Shown: positions 27,429-37,458, counted from the first letter of the stretch. The stretch is DNA of 64,000 bases from Nostocales cyanobacterium LEGE 11386 (GCA_015207155.1 JADEXK010000007.1:1-64000); one strand, 5' to 3'. Notes: a model not told the origin generated them from the sequence alone. Made by a program: numbers and translations.

Positions 27429-28517
27429 TTAATTTTTAATTACCCGTAGGGTGCGCCATTTTCCCAACCAGCTTAACAGGTCTCGTTCACTGATGGGTTG
27501 TTTTCGGGCCTGTAACTTTAATACCGCATCTAGTTCTGCTGCACTAGTGCCTGTTTTTTCTATCCAATGCTTCAGGAGAATTTGCCTCTCTAGCGGTACT
27601 TGCCCTAATCCCAAGGCTTTTTGTAGTTGTAGTTGTTCTGCTTTACCCACCATCTCCACAACAAAGTCGCTGGATTCAGCTTTTTGTAATACTCCCGCCA
27701 AAGCTAGGATATACGCCGTGCTGTTATCTACAACTGGTGTATCTAAAGCGACTGGTTTCCCGAAGCGGCGATTTAGGGCCCAAATTAACACCAATAGTAA
27801 AACGCCTACTTGTACGATGACTGGGAACACAGGCGTTTGAGCAAAATAACTAAATAAGTCGGCTTTACCTTCACTCTGCTGGATATCAGCATCTTTATAG
27901 CCGTGGATATATTCATCTACAAGTAGTTTGTGATCGTTTTGATTAACTAAGCTAGCTAGATATGAGAAATTACTTAAATTATCTTGGTAGGCGTTAGCGG
28001 CTAAATGGGGAGTAGTAGAAAAAATTACTTTGCCTTGCTTGTGTTTTTCTTCCCAGACAATGCCCCCAAAACGATCGCCTAACGAAATTTGCTGTGCTTC
28101 AGCTTTTTGGTAACGTCTGCGTGTAGCAATTTTGACGCTACCAATAGGCGATCTCTGCATAGTGATAAAGTTGGCTGCACTCACCCGCGATCGCACACCT
28201 AAAATTACTAAAGTATTGCCTTTTTCTATCCATTCTCGCTCTTGCGGAAACAAACTAGGTTCTCTCAAGTAGCTATTCACTTGTAAGAGGGTAACTGGAC
28301 TATTTTCATCCTCAAGATTACCAAAAGGCTTTTGCCAACGTTGGATAGTCACACCTTGCTGTTGCATGTAAGCATACCATGCACCATAGCCATCGGCCGC
28401 CTTGCTATACGTGAAACCACTGTAAATTTGCGTATTGGGGGCAGATATAAAACTCAGTAAAATTATCACCGCTAAAGCGATCGCTCCCAGCCAAGCAGTC
28501 CGATTTGAGCGTTTCAT
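27429..28517 (-). CDS. DUF4350-domain membrane protein
   Basis: A 362-residue protein from ATG 28517 (MKRSNRTAWLGAIALAVII), which overlaps the stop of the DUF4129 gene by four bases (ATGA). A membrane helix lies near the N-terminus and a second near the middle (VIVQVGVLLLVLIWALN). Between them is the extracytoplasmic DUF4350 region, with GYGAWYAYMQQQGVTIQRW, LVILGVRSR and LVDEYIHGY. The family accompanies MoxR and DUF4129 genes in many bacteria; its function is unknown. Translational coupling supports one complex. Confidence 0.88.
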   Translation of the reverse strand: MKRSNRTAWLGAIALAVIILLSFISAPNTQIYSGFTYSKAADGYGAWYAYMQQQGVTIQRWQKPFGNLEDENSPVTLLQVNSYLREPSLFPQEREWIEKGNTLVILGVRSRVSAANFITMQRSPIGSVKIATRRRYQKAEAQQISLGDRFGGIVWEEKHKQGKVIFSTTPHLAANAYQDNLSNFSYLASLVNQNDHKLLVDEYIHGYKDADIQQSEGKADLFSYFAQTPVFPVIVQVGVLLLVLIWALNRRFGKPVALDTPVVDNSTAYILALAGVLQKAESSDFVVEMVGKAEQLQLQKALGLGQVPLERQILLKHWIEKTGTSAAELDAVLKLQARKQPISERDLLSWLGKWRTLRVIKN

Positions 28518-29119
28518 TTCTGGAAAATCTCCCGATACGCTTGCTGACACTGCTGATAATTTTCTGGCAAAATTTCCGCATTGCCAAAACACAATCGTTC
28601 GTGAGTCGTAATTAAAGTTTCATAAGGCTGTATCGAAGTTACAGATGAGCGCAGCAATTGCAGATATTCGCCATCTGTGCGGCTGAATTGATGAGGGATG
28701 ACCTGAGTATCATGTAAGTGCTGCAATATTGCTGAATACAGACAACGACAAGCCTCACGGTAATTACCCTGATGGTAAAGTGCTTGCGATCGCTCCCACC
28801 AAACTGCTACAGATAAATCACTAACATGGGTTTTTCCCCCAGAATTGTAGGAATTACCACCCCCAGCCAGCCACGAATAGACATAGGGACTAAATTCTCG
28901 CCACAAACGCCAACCCACGACAACCAAAAATAAGCCCAGTACCAGCCAAAACAGGAATTTCAGCAAATCAACTAGCCAAGGACTAATTGGCCCAGGAGAC
29001 AATTCTGGCAGAACCTGTTGAAAGCGGTAAGACTGGTATTCTAACCATTCTCCCACTTGTTGTTGGAATTGAGACAGCTGCCAACTCCAGCTAGTTGTTT
29101 CAAAGGTATCTGTGGACAT
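28514..29119 (-). CDS. DUF4129-domain protein
   Basis: A 201-residue protein with a central membrane helix (LKFLFWLVLGLFLVVVGW, about residues 53-70). Its cytoplasmic C-terminal DUF4129 region includes YHQGNYREACRCLYSAIL and FSRTDGEYLQLL. DUF4129 domains occur at the end of transglutaminase-like membrane proteins and in MoxR-linked operons. It is translationally coupled to the DUF4350 gene (4-base overlap). It probably works in the membrane with DUF4350 and MoxR; the process is unknown. Confidence 0.87.
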   Translation of the reverse strand: MSTDTFETTSWSWQLSQFQQQVGEWLEYQSYRFQQVLPELSPGPISPWLVDLLKFLFWLVLGLFLVVVGWRLWREFSPYVYSWLAGGGNSYNSGGKTHVSDLSVAVWWERSQALYHQGNYREACRCLYSAILQHLHDTQVIPHQFSRTDGEYLQLLRSSVTSIQPYETLITTHERLCFGNAEILPENYQQCQQAYREIFQK

Positions 29120-29149
29120 AGGGGGTGAGTGGGAATTAAGGAGATGGGG

Positions 29150-29641
29150 TTAATCTAATTTTTGTCTAATTTTGCTATTTTGTAGCATTATCCAACCAAC
29201 CACTACAAGCAGCACGCCGGACAATAAAAATGCCAAATCCCAAGCTAACTGATTTGGCCCTGGTTTCACATGGTGAATACCGAGAATTTGGTGGTCAATC
29301 AGTCCTTCCACGAAATTAAATAACCCCGCACCAATAAGTAAAGAACCCACAAAGGTATTTGATGACCAGGGAACATCTTCGCGACCTCCAGCCCGCCACA
29401 GTAACCCTACTCCTACAACTGTCAAGACCCAATCCAAAGCATGAAATAAACCGTCCCAGACCATATTTAAATCTATGTTAGAAACAGTTTTCAGAGGTCG
29501 AATGTTACTTAACATATGATGCCATTGCAGAATCTGATGCAGCAGGATGCCATCAACAAATCCTCCTAGCCCCAATCCGAGGAAAATCCCGGCAATAATC
29601 AGTGGCATCCGCCGATGGGCAGTCTCATTCTTCGCCTCCAT
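29150..29641 (-). CDS. DUF2243 integral membrane protein
   Basis: A protein of about 163 residues with four predicted membrane helices and the DUF2243 features GLGGFVDGILLHQILQWHHM, WDGLFHALDW, FNFVEGLIDHQILGIHHV and a final VVVGWIML helix. The paired His motifs (LHQILQWHH and DHQILGIHH) form a twofold internal repeat and could bind metal or haem. ATG 29641 is preferred because GAGG precedes it at a good distance; a start four codons upstream is possible. It lies 30 bases upstream of the DUF4129 gene. Function unknown. Confidence 0.85.
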   Translation of the reverse strand: MEAKNETAHRRMPLIIAGIFLGLGLGGFVDGILLHQILQWHHMLSNIRPLKTVSNIDLNMVWDGLFHALDWVLTVVGVGLLWRAGGREDVPWSSNTFVGSLLIGAGLFNFVEGLIDHQILGIHHVKPGPNQLAWDLAFLLSGVLLVVVGWIMLQNSKIRQKLD

Positions 29642-29801
29642 TGTCAACCTCATAGACAGGTTTTTCTAGCACGATAGAATTTTTGTCCAAGTAATATCTT
29701 CTGTCTTGAGGCGAGTACTAGCTTTCAGCCTAAAGTTCACAACTTCCTGCTAGCATCTACAGGCATTATAGAAATTGAGATATATAAAGAGCAATTTTCA
29801 A

Positions 29802-30287
29802 ATGACCATATACTTTTACAAAGTCTGGCAACCTTATGGCTGTTTTTCTAACTTTTCTCGCCACAGCATCCAAATTCAAGGTACTTACTGGTCAACGGTG
29901 GAGCATTATTATCAAGCACAAAAGTTTGTAGGTAGTGTAGATGCAGTCATCATACCTGCTATCCAAGCTGCCAAAACTCCGGAAGAAGCTGCTGCTTTAG
30001 GACGCTGCTGCACTCGCCAACTCCGTCCAGACTGGGAGGTGGTCAAAACTAAAATTATGCGAGAAGCCGTACTCAAAAAGTTTCTCACTCATGTGGAGAT
30101 TAGAGATATTCTACTCGCTACAGGTGATGAGATGCTGGTAGAAAATTCGCCAACTGATTATTTTTGGGGTTGTGGTGCCGATAAGACTGGTCAAAACCAT
30201 CTTGGCAAAATCCTCATGGCTGTGCGTGCAGAAATTCGCCAATCACGACTTTTTTCAGTAATTTCCGGTGAATTTAAGTGTGATTAA
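29802..30287 (+). CDS. NADAR-family protein (YbiA-like N-glycosidase fold)
   Basis: A 161-residue protein from ATG 29802 (MTIYFYKVWQPYGCFSNFS). It has the NADAR signatures PYGCFSNFSRHSI, WSTVEHYYQAQKF, AAALGRCC, WEVVKTKIMREAVLKKF and DYFWGCGADKTGQNHLGKILM. NADAR proteins include YbiA-type enzymes that remove damaged pyrimidine intermediates of riboflavin synthesis, and relatives linked to NAD/ADP-ribose metabolism. It is a single gene, divergent from the DUF2243 operon. The exact substrate here is not shown. Confidence 0.9.
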   Translation: MTIYFYKVWQPYGCFSNFSRHSIQIQGTYWSTVEHYYQAQKFVGSVDAVIIPAIQAAKTPEEAAALGRCCTRQLRPDWEVVKTKIMREAVLKKFLTHVEIRDILLATGDEMLVENSPTDYFWGCGADKTGQNHLGKILMAVRAEIRQSRLFSVISGEFKCD

Positions 30288-30622
30288 TTATAAGTAATAA
30301 AATATTTGTGGTGACAGGGGAATGATAAAATTCCCCTAAATAAAAAATTTTTAGCAATCAGCTAAGTAACTTTACTTAGTTAATTACTGTAAATTATTAA
30401 AGATTTATAAAAAAGTTTTTTAATATAAAAATATTATTTGAATTTTTCGATTTTGCATAGTTTTACTCTATGCATCTCAATCTTGAAAAGATAGAATTAA
30501 GTCTTAATTAATTAACCTTTTCTTAATCTTAAACTCTTGAAAAATCAGCTTTACCAGTGGTAATCACTGCCGAACAAGGGTTTTCAAAAAGTTTTATATC
30601 CTGATTTTAGGTGTAATCAGCA
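30288..30622. other. AT-rich upstream region of the phytochrome-like kinase
   Basis: 335 bases of very AT-rich DNA without a gene. It should carry the promoter of the kinase gene at 30623. No riboswitch or clear operator is visible. Confidence 0.5.
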
Positions 30623-33382
30623 ATGACATTTACTGATGAATCCAGTAATTCGCAGCCAATATTCAACCAGGAAAATTTATTGCATCGGATCACAAACCGA
30701 ATTAGGCGATCGCTCGAACTGCAAGAGATATTAGCAGCTACTGTTGCCGAAGTGCGTTTATATTTGGCTACAGACCGAGTAATGGTGTATCGCTTCGACG
30801 CTGATGGTAGCGGTGAAGTCATAGCCGAATCTATTCATGAGCAGCGTTTGCCATCGCTATTGGGGCTACACTTCCCAGCAGATGATATTCCCCAAGCAGC
30901 CAGAGAAATGTTTTTGGTAGCGCGGCAACGTTCGATAGTGGATGTAGCTAGTGGGAAGATAGGACTATCACCGCTCAAGTCAAAAGAAACTGGCCAATAT
31001 CTACCGACGGAGAATATCAACTATCGGCAAGTAGACCCATGCCATATTCAATACTTAAAGGCAATGGGTGTCCAGTCTTCGCTGGTAGTGCCAATTTTAC
31101 ATCAAGACCCAGGAGAGACATCAGTAAAGCGGCAATTATGGGGATTATTGGTATCCCATCACAGCCAACCACGAACGGTTTTGAAGCGGGAACTCAGAAT
31201 AGTACAACAAGTTGCCGATCAGGTGGCGATCGCGATCGCTCAAAGTAACTTACTCACCGAAGCCCGCGCCCAGCAAGAGCGAGAAGCCACCATCAACCGA
31301 GTGACCACGCTGTTACATCAACTACCCACAATCCAACTACAAGCAGCGCTAGAAGCTGTTATTACTAGTTTCGGTGGAGTAGGTGGGAGAATTTACGTTG
31401 ATTACAGTGGGGAAGTATACACATCAGGTGAACAACCGCAACTACCCTATGAGTTAAAAAATAGTATTATTGAACAGCATCCCGTTTGGCAAAACTGGAT
31501 AGCTGAGTTTAAACCAGGTAATGTTGGGGCAATTACTGACCTCTACAAAGAACCACGTTTGCAAGTTTTGGCTGCGGCTTTCCAAGCAACACCGATTCGC
31601 GGACTTTTAGTCATTCCTCTACACGATCGCCAAAATTTTATTGGTGTAATTAGTATTTTTCGCCCCGCATTTGACCGCGAAATTTTGTGGGCAGGAAAAC
31701 ATGACCAAAATCAGCGCCAACAATTACCCCGGCTTTCCTTTGAAGTTTGGCGAGAACAAAGAAAAGGGCAAGCGCCACAGTGGCAACCTGAAGAAATTTT
31801 ACTAGGGCAAGCTTTGTGCTATCACTTCTCAATGGCAATTCACCAACAGCAAATGTACCAACAGGTGCAGACGTTGAATGCCAACTTAGAATGCCGGGTA
31901 CAAGAGCAAACTACTGAACTAGAAAAATCGTTACTGCTAACCAAAGCCATTAAGCAAGTCACAGACCAGATTCGTAGTACCTTGGACTTGAAAGCTACCT
32001 TGCAAGCACTAGTCCGGGAAGTCCGTCCCTTGCTAAATTCAGACCGGGTACTAATTTACCAATTGTTGGGTGAATCTGGCGGTGAGGTAATTGTCGAAGA
32101 AATTAATGGCAACTGGATGTCTGTTTTAGGCATGAAAGCACCACCATTATGCTTTCCTGATGAGTCGGCACGTCTGTACTTTCGCGGCAGAATCAGGGCA
32201 ATTGATCATGTGTCTACGGAAAGTTTAAGTGCTTGTCATCGAGAGTTTTTGCAGAGTTTGCAAGTACAAGCTAACTTAATTGTACCTATTAATATGGGTA
32301 TGCAACTCTGGGGGTTACTTATTGCCCATCAATGTGATAGTCCCAGAAATTGGCAGGATGCAGAAATTGATTTACTGCAACAGCTAGCAGATCAGGCGGC
32401 GATCGCCATTCAGCAAGCCCAACTCTACGAACAAAGTTGTGCCGCCGAAACAGAAGCCAGGGCTAAAGCGGCACAATTAGAACATACTTTGTCTGAACTG
32501 CGAGAAACACAGGCAAAATTGATTCATACCGAAAAAATGTCCAGTTTAGGACAGTTAGTGGCGGGTGTCGCCCACGAAATCAACAACCCAGTTAACTTTA
32601 TCTACGGCAACCTGTCCCACACTAGTAACTACACTCAACAACTTTTGGAATTGTTAGAGCTATACAAATTACATTATCCCTACCCAAATAATGAAATTCG
32701 CTTATTAATTGAAGCAATTGATTTAGAATTTTTGCTAGAAGACTTACCAAAAACCATATCTTCAATGCAAATTGGAGCCGATCGCATCCGCTCTATAGTG
32801 TTATCATTACGCAACTTTTCGCGTTTAGATGAGGCTGAAAACAAGGCCGTTGACCTGCATGAAGGCATAGATAATACTTTATTAATTTTGCAACATCGAC
32901 TAAAATCCAGTGTCAACCTGACTGGCATTGAAATAATTAAAGACTATGGTAACTTGCCACGTGTAGAATGCTATGCCGGCCAGATGAATCAGGTATTTAT
33001 GAATATTCTCAGTAATGCTATTGATGCCTTGGAAAATCAAAGAACAGCCGCAGAGGTTCAGGATCATATTCCCTTACCCACTATCTGGATTTCCACTAAA
33101 GTTTCAACAGATAAATCCCGGCTGCTAATTTGCATTGCTGACAATGGCCCTGGAATGACCGAGGAAGTGAAAAAGCAAATTTTTGACCCGTTTTTCACGA
33201 CCAAGACAGTGGGTAAGGGTACAGGACTAGGACTAGCAATCAGCTACCAAATTGTTGTAGAGAAACATGGTGGAGTCATGGAATGCACTTCAGAACCAGG
33301 TAAAGGTACAGAGTTCTGGATTGAAATGCCTATCAATAGCCTAAGTACAATTGATAATTTTCAAAACTTAAATAATGGCTGA
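30623..33382 (+). CDS. PAS-less (knotless) phytochrome-type histidine kinase, GAF-PHY-GAF-HisKA-HATPase
   Basis: A 919-residue soluble photoreceptor kinase. GAF1 (about 20-210) has the phytochrome-like [12 protein letters not shown] and a bilin-type Cys140-His141 in [16 protein letters not shown]-like domain (about 225-410) carries [15 protein letters not shown] second bilin-type GAF (about 440-600) has Cys538-His539 in LSACHREFL plus another Cys in PPLCFPDE at the DXCF position of cyanobacteriochromes. The kinase has VAHEINNP (His651), ATPase N and G boxes, and [11 protein letters not shown]. There is no N-terminal PAS domain. From memory the layout resembles All2699 of Nostoc PCC 7120. No cognate regulator is adjacent. 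Confidence 0.9.
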   Translation: MTFTDESSNSQPIFNQENLLHRITNRIRRSLELQEILAATVAEVRLYLATDRVMVYRFDADGSGEVIAESIHEQRLPSLLGLHFPADDIPQAAREMFLVARQRSIVDVASGKIGLSPLKSKETGQYLPTENINYRQVDPCHIQYLKAMGVQSSLVVPILHQDPGETSVKRQLWGLLVSHHSQPRTVLKRELRIVQQVADQVAIAIAQSNLLTEARAQQEREATINRVTTLLHQLPTIQLQAALEAVITSFGGVGGRIYVDYSGEVYTSGEQPQLPYELKNSIIEQHPVWQNWIAEFKPGNVGAITDLYKEPRLQVLAAAFQATPIRGLLVIPLHDRQNFIGVISIFRPAFDREILWAGKHDQNQRQQLPRLSFEVWREQRKGQAPQWQPEEILLGQALCYHFSMAIHQQQMYQQVQTLNANLECRVQEQTTELEKSLLLTKAIKQVTDQIRSTLDLKATLQALVREVRPLLNSDRVLIYQLLGESGGEVIVEEINGNWMSVLGMKAPPLCFPDESARLYFRGRIRAIDHVSTESLSACHREFLQSLQVQANLIVPINMGMQLWGLLIAHQCDSPRNWQDAEIDLLQQLADQAAIAIQQAQLYEQSCAAETEARAKAAQLEHTLSELRETQAKLIHTEKMSSLGQLVAGVAHEINNPVNFIYGNLSHTSNYTQQLLELLELYKLHYPYPNNEIRLLIEAIDLEFLLEDLPKTISSMQIGADRIRSIVLSLRNFSRLDEAENKAVDLHEGIDNTLLILQHRLKSSVNLTGIEIIKDYGNLPRVECYAGQMNQVFMNILSNAIDALENQRTAAEVQDHIPLPTIWISTKVSTDKSRLLICIADNGPGMTEEVKKQIFDPFFTTKTVGKGTGLGLAISYQIVVEKHGGVMECTSEPGKGTEFWIEMPINSLSTIDNFQNLNNG

Positions 33383-33588
33383 GTTATTACTCCAAGAATA
33401 AATTATTACTATGCGGATTTTTCAGTAAACCAGCACAATAAAATCCCACTATGTAAAGAAAGATGAATTAGGCTAAAACCCTCTTCCTTCCTGCCTCCTA
33501 TCTTCTCTCTCCTAACTTATCCCAACTACAAATAATTAGGGTGACTTAATTATGTTATTCTCTGAATTGGTGAATAGCAGTAATTCTC

Positions 33589-34326
33589 GTGGCTGAAAAA
33601 AATACTAATTTTAATTTACCCAAAGAAGTCCTATTTTATGGTCGAACTTTGCCCGAATATCTGAAAATGTTTGATCTAGATTTATCTATCTGGAAAGATG
33701 GCAAAGTTTTAGACTGTCCTGCTGGCCCAGCTTCTTTTGTAGAGGAAGCTAGACAAAGAGGATTAGATGTTGTTGGGTGTGATCCTGCTTATACTGATGA
33801 ATTACAATTAATAATCAACAAGGGAAATTTAGATATTGATGAGACTATAAAATTCTCTTCGCAATATTTACAATTATTTAGTCAAAAATTTTATGTATCA
33901 TTAGAAGATATGAGGCAGTATGCAAAATTAGCATTAAGAAGCTTTGTTGATTCCTATATTATGGGAAAACAACAAAAATATTACATCCAAGCATCTCTGC
34001 CAAATTTACCTTTTTCCAACCAAAGTTTTGATTTAGTTTTAAGTGGCAATTTTCTTTTCATATATAGTGATTTATCTAATAAAAACCTACAAAGCTTTGA
34101 TTATCAATTTCATAAAAAAGCAGTTTTAGAATTACTACGTGTATGTAAAAAAGAAGTCAGAATTTTTCCAGTTCCTTGTATTCAAGGAGAACTTCATAAG
34201 TATGTGAAAAATTTACTGGCAGATTTAGAAACACAGGAATTGGTTGTTGAGCTTACACCAGTAGAGTATGAAGTCTTTAAAGGTGGCAACCTCATGTTGC
34301 GTTTAATAAAACGAATTAATTGTTGA
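33589..34326 (+). CDS. SAM-dependent methyltransferase-like protein
   Basis: A 245-residue protein starting at GTG 33589. The glycine-rich motif I is replaced by VLDCPAGPASFVEEARQRG, followed by VVGCDPAY (motif II acidic residue) and LPFSNQSFDLVLSGNFLF (motif IV region). This is the class I methyltransferase order, though the GxGxG loop is degenerate (CPAGPAS). The final strand has VELTPVEYEVFKGGN. The substrate is unknown and activity is uncertain because of the altered loop. Confidence 0.7.
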   Translation: MAEKNTNFNLPKEVLFYGRTLPEYLKMFDLDLSIWKDGKVLDCPAGPASFVEEARQRGLDVVGCDPAYTDELQLIINKGNLDIDETIKFSSQYLQLFSQKFYVSLEDMRQYAKLALRSFVDSYIMGKQQKYYIQASLPNLPFSNQSFDLVLSGNFLFIYSDLSNKNLQSFDYQFHKKAVLELLRVCKKEVRIFPVPCIQGELHKYVKNLLADLETQELVVELTPVEYEVFKGGNLMLRLIKRINC

Positions 34327-34618
34327 GAAATATAAAGCTTTAGTAATATTATATACAGATAAAGACACCCGTTTAGCAGTAGAACAGCCATGAACTGAGA
34401 CGAAAATAGCAAAGGCTAGCTAAAATCAATCATCAAGGCATTTATCTAGGGAGTTAACTTCAACATAGATTTACTTTTATTAGCATTAAAAGTAAAGTTT
34501 AGTTGCAAAAAAATCCCACACTAAACTATAAATGCTAATCTAATAATTGAAGCTATAAAGCTTCCCTGGCAGATGCAACAGCTAAATTAGTAATACACTA
34601 AGAGGTAAAAGACGCTGT

Positions 34619-34879
34619 TTAATTTATTTCTGTCTCGTTCAAACCCAACAACACCCAACGCGAACGCTGATATTTCCTCAAAATATTGAAAATCAGGGGG
34701 CGCTGTAACTGGTTTTCATTGCTTGTTTGTGGTGATGAAAGTTGATTACATCCCTGGCTAGAATAAACAAGGGTGAGGAAATTATTAAAGTTAGTAGAAG
34801 CTTGGGTGTTGTTGTTTTGCAGGTGCGACTGAATGTAAGACCAAATTAAGCTCTGAAGTTTCCAGATTTTACCAAAAAG
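34619..34879 (-). pseudogene. Probable gene remnant (86-codon open frame without a start)
   Basis: Between in-frame stops the reverse strand is open for 86 codons and reads like protein: GKIWKLQSLIWSYIQSHLQ near the beginning and PLIFNILRKYQRSRWVLLGL near the end. No ATG or GTG start exists in this frame. It looks like the C-terminal piece of an older gene whose front is lost. I do not recognise the family. The rest of the gap 34327-34971 shows nothing. Confidence 0.35.
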
Positions 34880-34971
34880 TTATTTGAGAAATCGCCAATA
34901 ATGCTACTTATCCAAATTTGGTGTAAGCTGATACGAAGTGGAATAGCAAGAGACATTTGAAATAGCCCCTT

Positions 34972-35742
34972 ATGTCAATTATTGCGCTCAGAGCATGGTA
35001 TCTTCAAGATTATGAGCCGATTGCAGAACTGGAAAAGCGTCCGCCAGACATTCGCCTCAGTAAAAAAAGCCTGCTGAAATCAGCATTGCGAGCGGACTTT
35101 CTAGAAGACAGTGACAAAGTTAGGCAATCAACATGGTTTGGGCGATATCTGGAAGGGGAAGATATTGAATTTTATATTGAAGGTAGTGGTGGCTATTGCG
35201 TAGCTAACATTGATTTAATTAGTCATGAAATTTATTTTACAAAACAGGCACTACTAGCACAGTTAGAACCAACGATTTTTTTATCCTCCCAAACTGAGTA
35301 TGCAGCAGCGAGTGATGCCTTGCGGGAGGAACTACAAAAAAGTTTGGCACAGTTGAACTTGCGATCGCGTCTTCCTTTAGCATTAGTAGAATCTCAACGT
35401 CCTAGCGATGCTCCTATTAGACTCAGCCGTGCCATCATGCGAAAAATCCGCAAGAGTTTGTTGTTTATCGCAGACACTACACCCATTGCTAATATTGCAG
35501 GCAAAGAAACTAGCCAATTGATCCCCAGTCCTAATGTCTGTGTAGAAATTGGTTATGCCATTCAAAGTAAGCGTTCAGAACAAATTTTGTTAGGGCACAT
35601 GCAACACCCAGACTTCGAGGGGAAATTTCCCTTCGATTTGCCCACACAGCAAATTTTACAATTTCAAGACAGCGCAGAACTGAATAAAATACTCACTGGG
35701 GCGATTGAAACTCAATTAGCACGATTTAAATTATTTTTTTGA
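34972..35742 (+). CDS. Protein with C-terminal TIR-like / nucleotide-processing domain
   Basis: A 256-residue protein. Residues ~1-95 form an N-terminal region I do not recognise. From about residue 100 a Rossmann-like domain begins (TIFLSSQTEYAAASDALREE), then the strand SLLFIADTTPI and the motif PSPNVCVEIGYAIQSK (Glu192), followed by QILLGHM. This order fits TIR-like and related nucleotide-hydrolase domains (nucleoside deoxyribosyltransferase-like), where the Glu of the N-x-x-x-E-x-G-Y-A motif is catalytic. Such domains serve as effectors in phage defence, but no sensor gene is adjacent. The family call is inferred. Confidence 0.5.
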   Translation: MSIIALRAWYLQDYEPIAELEKRPPDIRLSKKSLLKSALRADFLEDSDKVRQSTWFGRYLEGEDIEFYIEGSGGYCVANIDLISHEIYFTKQALLAQLEPTIFLSSQTEYAAASDALREELQKSLAQLNLRSRLPLALVESQRPSDAPIRLSRAIMRKIRKSLLFIADTTPIANIAGKETSQLIPSPNVCVEIGYAIQSKRSEQILLGHMQHPDFEGKFPFDLPTQQILQFQDSAELNKILTGAIETQLARFKLFF

Positions 35743-36033
35743 AACCAAGATTCGTAGCAAAAAACAGGCGAGAAAATCTCTTGGTGTCCGGGTTTGATGA
35801 TTAGTTTATACCCTGGCTATGTGGTAACTGCCATACTTGATAAAGCCTTATTATGACTCAATACAGTTCGGTGAAGGCTAAAAACTAATCTGACTGTAGG
35901 TTAGTTTGAGGAACTTAGACACGCCCAGCGCGGCTAACCGCAGGGTAACCCAACATCCACAAGACTTTGTTATTGTTGGGTTTCACTGCGTTCTAATCAA
36001 CCTACCATTTTCTTAACCGAAAGGTATTGTATT

Positions 36034-36480
36034 ATGACGTACCAAATTATTGAGAATTTGACGGAAAACCAGATTGCAGAACTAGTAGATTTGTACAAAA
36101 ACGAATTTTGGAGTAAAAAACGTACATCTCAAGATGTTGCCAAGATGCTGGACGCATCCGATATTATTATTGGTTTGGTAGATGATAGCGCACAATTAAT
36201 TGGTTTTACTCGCGTTCTGACTGATTTTGTCTATAGAGCGACGATTTACGATGTGATTATTAAGCCTACCCATAGAAATTTGGGGCTTGGTGCTAAGTTG
36301 ATGGATGCAATTATTCATCATCCTCAGATACGTGCTGTTGAGAATATTGCACTTTACTGTTTACCAGAGATGATCCCGTTTTATCAACGCTGGGGTTTCA
36401 CAAATGAAACAGGAGGAATTCAGTTGCTGTTCCGATATAACCAATTTCCTGAGGAAGTTAACCATGATTATCAACCCTGA
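36034..36480 (+). CDS. GNAT-family N-acetyltransferase
   Basis: A 148-residue GNAT protein. It has strands IIIGLVDDSAQLIGFTRVL and IYDVIIKPTHRNLGLGAKLM, the last being the acetyl-CoA-binding motif A (R-x-x-G-x-G/A). The end ALYCLPEMIPFYQRWGF is motif B. It overlaps the following cupin gene by 17 bases, and a tyrosine-phosphatase-like gene follows after 29 more bases, so the three probably form one operon. The acyl acceptor is unknown. Confidence 0.9.
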   Translation: MTYQIIENLTENQIAELVDLYKNEFWSKKRTSQDVAKMLDASDIIIGLVDDSAQLIGFTRVLTDFVYRATIYDVIIKPTHRNLGLGAKLMDAIIHHPQIRAVENIALYCLPEMIPFYQRWGFTNETGGIQLLFRYNQFPEEVNHDYQP

Positions 36481-36928
36481 AAATGTACCCAGTCGGAGAA
36501 CTTCAAACTACCCTGAAGAATTTAAGCCTCTCGTGATGGGGAGAGTAAAACAAGCTTTAGGAAATGCGGCTGGATTAAAGAATTTTGGTGTTAACTTAGT
36601 GACGCTAGCGCCGGGAAGTTGTTCTGCTCTCAGACATTGGCACACCAAACAAGATGAGTTTATTTATGTCATAGAAGGGGAAGTGACACTAATTACTAAT
36701 GCAGGAGCGCAAATCCTCACCCCAGGAATGATGGCAGGTTTTCCCTCTGGCGAGGAAGATGGACACCAACTGGTGAATCGTTCCTCTGAAGTGGTAGTTT
36801 ATTTAGAAATTGGGGATAGAACCCCCGAAGATGAAGTCTACTATCCAGATGATGACCTAATTGCTAAAGCTAGTACTGATGGGCATCACATTTTCACACA
36901 CAAAGATGGTGCTTTGTATGAAATTTAA
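36464..36928 (+). CDS. Cupin-domain protein
   Basis: A protein of 154 residues from ATG 36464 (MIINPENVPSRRTSNYP); a longer frame from 36404 would only overlap the GNAT gene. The single cupin barrel has LAPGSCSALRHWHTKQDEFIYVIEGE (two His and one Glu metal ligands) in motif 1 and MMAGFPSGEEDGHQLVN with a final His in motif 2. Such cupins bind a metal and may be isomerase- or dioxygenase-like. It is tightly linked to the GNAT gene and the phosphatase-like gene. Confidence 0.88.
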   Translation: MIINPENVPSRRTSNYPEEFKPLVMGRVKQALGNAAGLKNFGVNLVTLAPGSCSALRHWHTKQDEFIYVIEGEVTLITNAGAQILTPGMMAGFPSGEEDGHQLVNRSSEVVVYLEIGDRTPEDEVYYPDDDLIAKASTDGHHIFTHKDGALYEI

Positions 36929-36957
36929 CGCCTAACCAAAATCCCGAAAACAAAGTT

Positions 36958-37458
36958 ATGTCTAGCAAATATCTAGAAGAAATAAATAATTTTCTCAATA
37001 TATCAGATGTAATTGCCACTGCTGGACAACCAACCCCAGCACAGTTGGTAAGAATTAGAGAATCAGGATTTCAAGTATTTATCAATCTAGCATTATCAAC
37101 ATCAGATAATGCTTTACCTGATGAACAAGAAATTGTGGAATTTCAAAGTATGGAATATATACATATTCCTGTGGTTTGGGAACAGCCAAGCCTTGAAAAT
37201 GTGACAGAATTTTTTCGCGTTATGGCAGCAAACACCAATAAAAAAATATTTGTCCACTGTGCTGCTAACAAGAGAGTTTCAGCCTTTATCTATCTTTATC
37301 GTCGCCTTCATGAAGGGATAAATGATGAAGATGCCAAAAAAGACTTACATCAAATTTGGATACCTAATAAAACCTGGAAGAAATTTATTCAAGAAGTACT
37401 AGAAATTTATCCACAAATAAAAAAGAATTATCTACAGCAATCTGAAAATTACTTGTGA
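36958..37458 (+). CDS. Protein-tyrosine-phosphatase-like protein with altered active-site loop
   Basis: A 166-residue protein with the fold order of DSP-like phosphatases: ATAGQPTPAQLVRIRESGF, FINLALSTSD, YIHIPVVWEQP and then the P-loop region IFVHCAANKRVSAF. The usual loop is Cys-x5-Arg; here Cys101 and Arg106 are separated by only four residues. That shorter loop is, as I recall, a feature of a cyanobacterial/proteobacterial subfamily. Catalysis is therefore uncertain. It is last in the GNAT-cupin run. Confidence 0.75.
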   Translation: MSSKYLEEINNFLNISDVIATAGQPTPAQLVRIRESGFQVFINLALSTSDNALPDEQEIVEFQSMEYIHIPVVWEQPSLENVTEFFRVMAANTNKKIFVHCAANKRVSAFIYLYRRLHEGINDEDAKKDLHQIWIPNKTWKKFIQEVLEIYPQIKKNYLQQSENYL

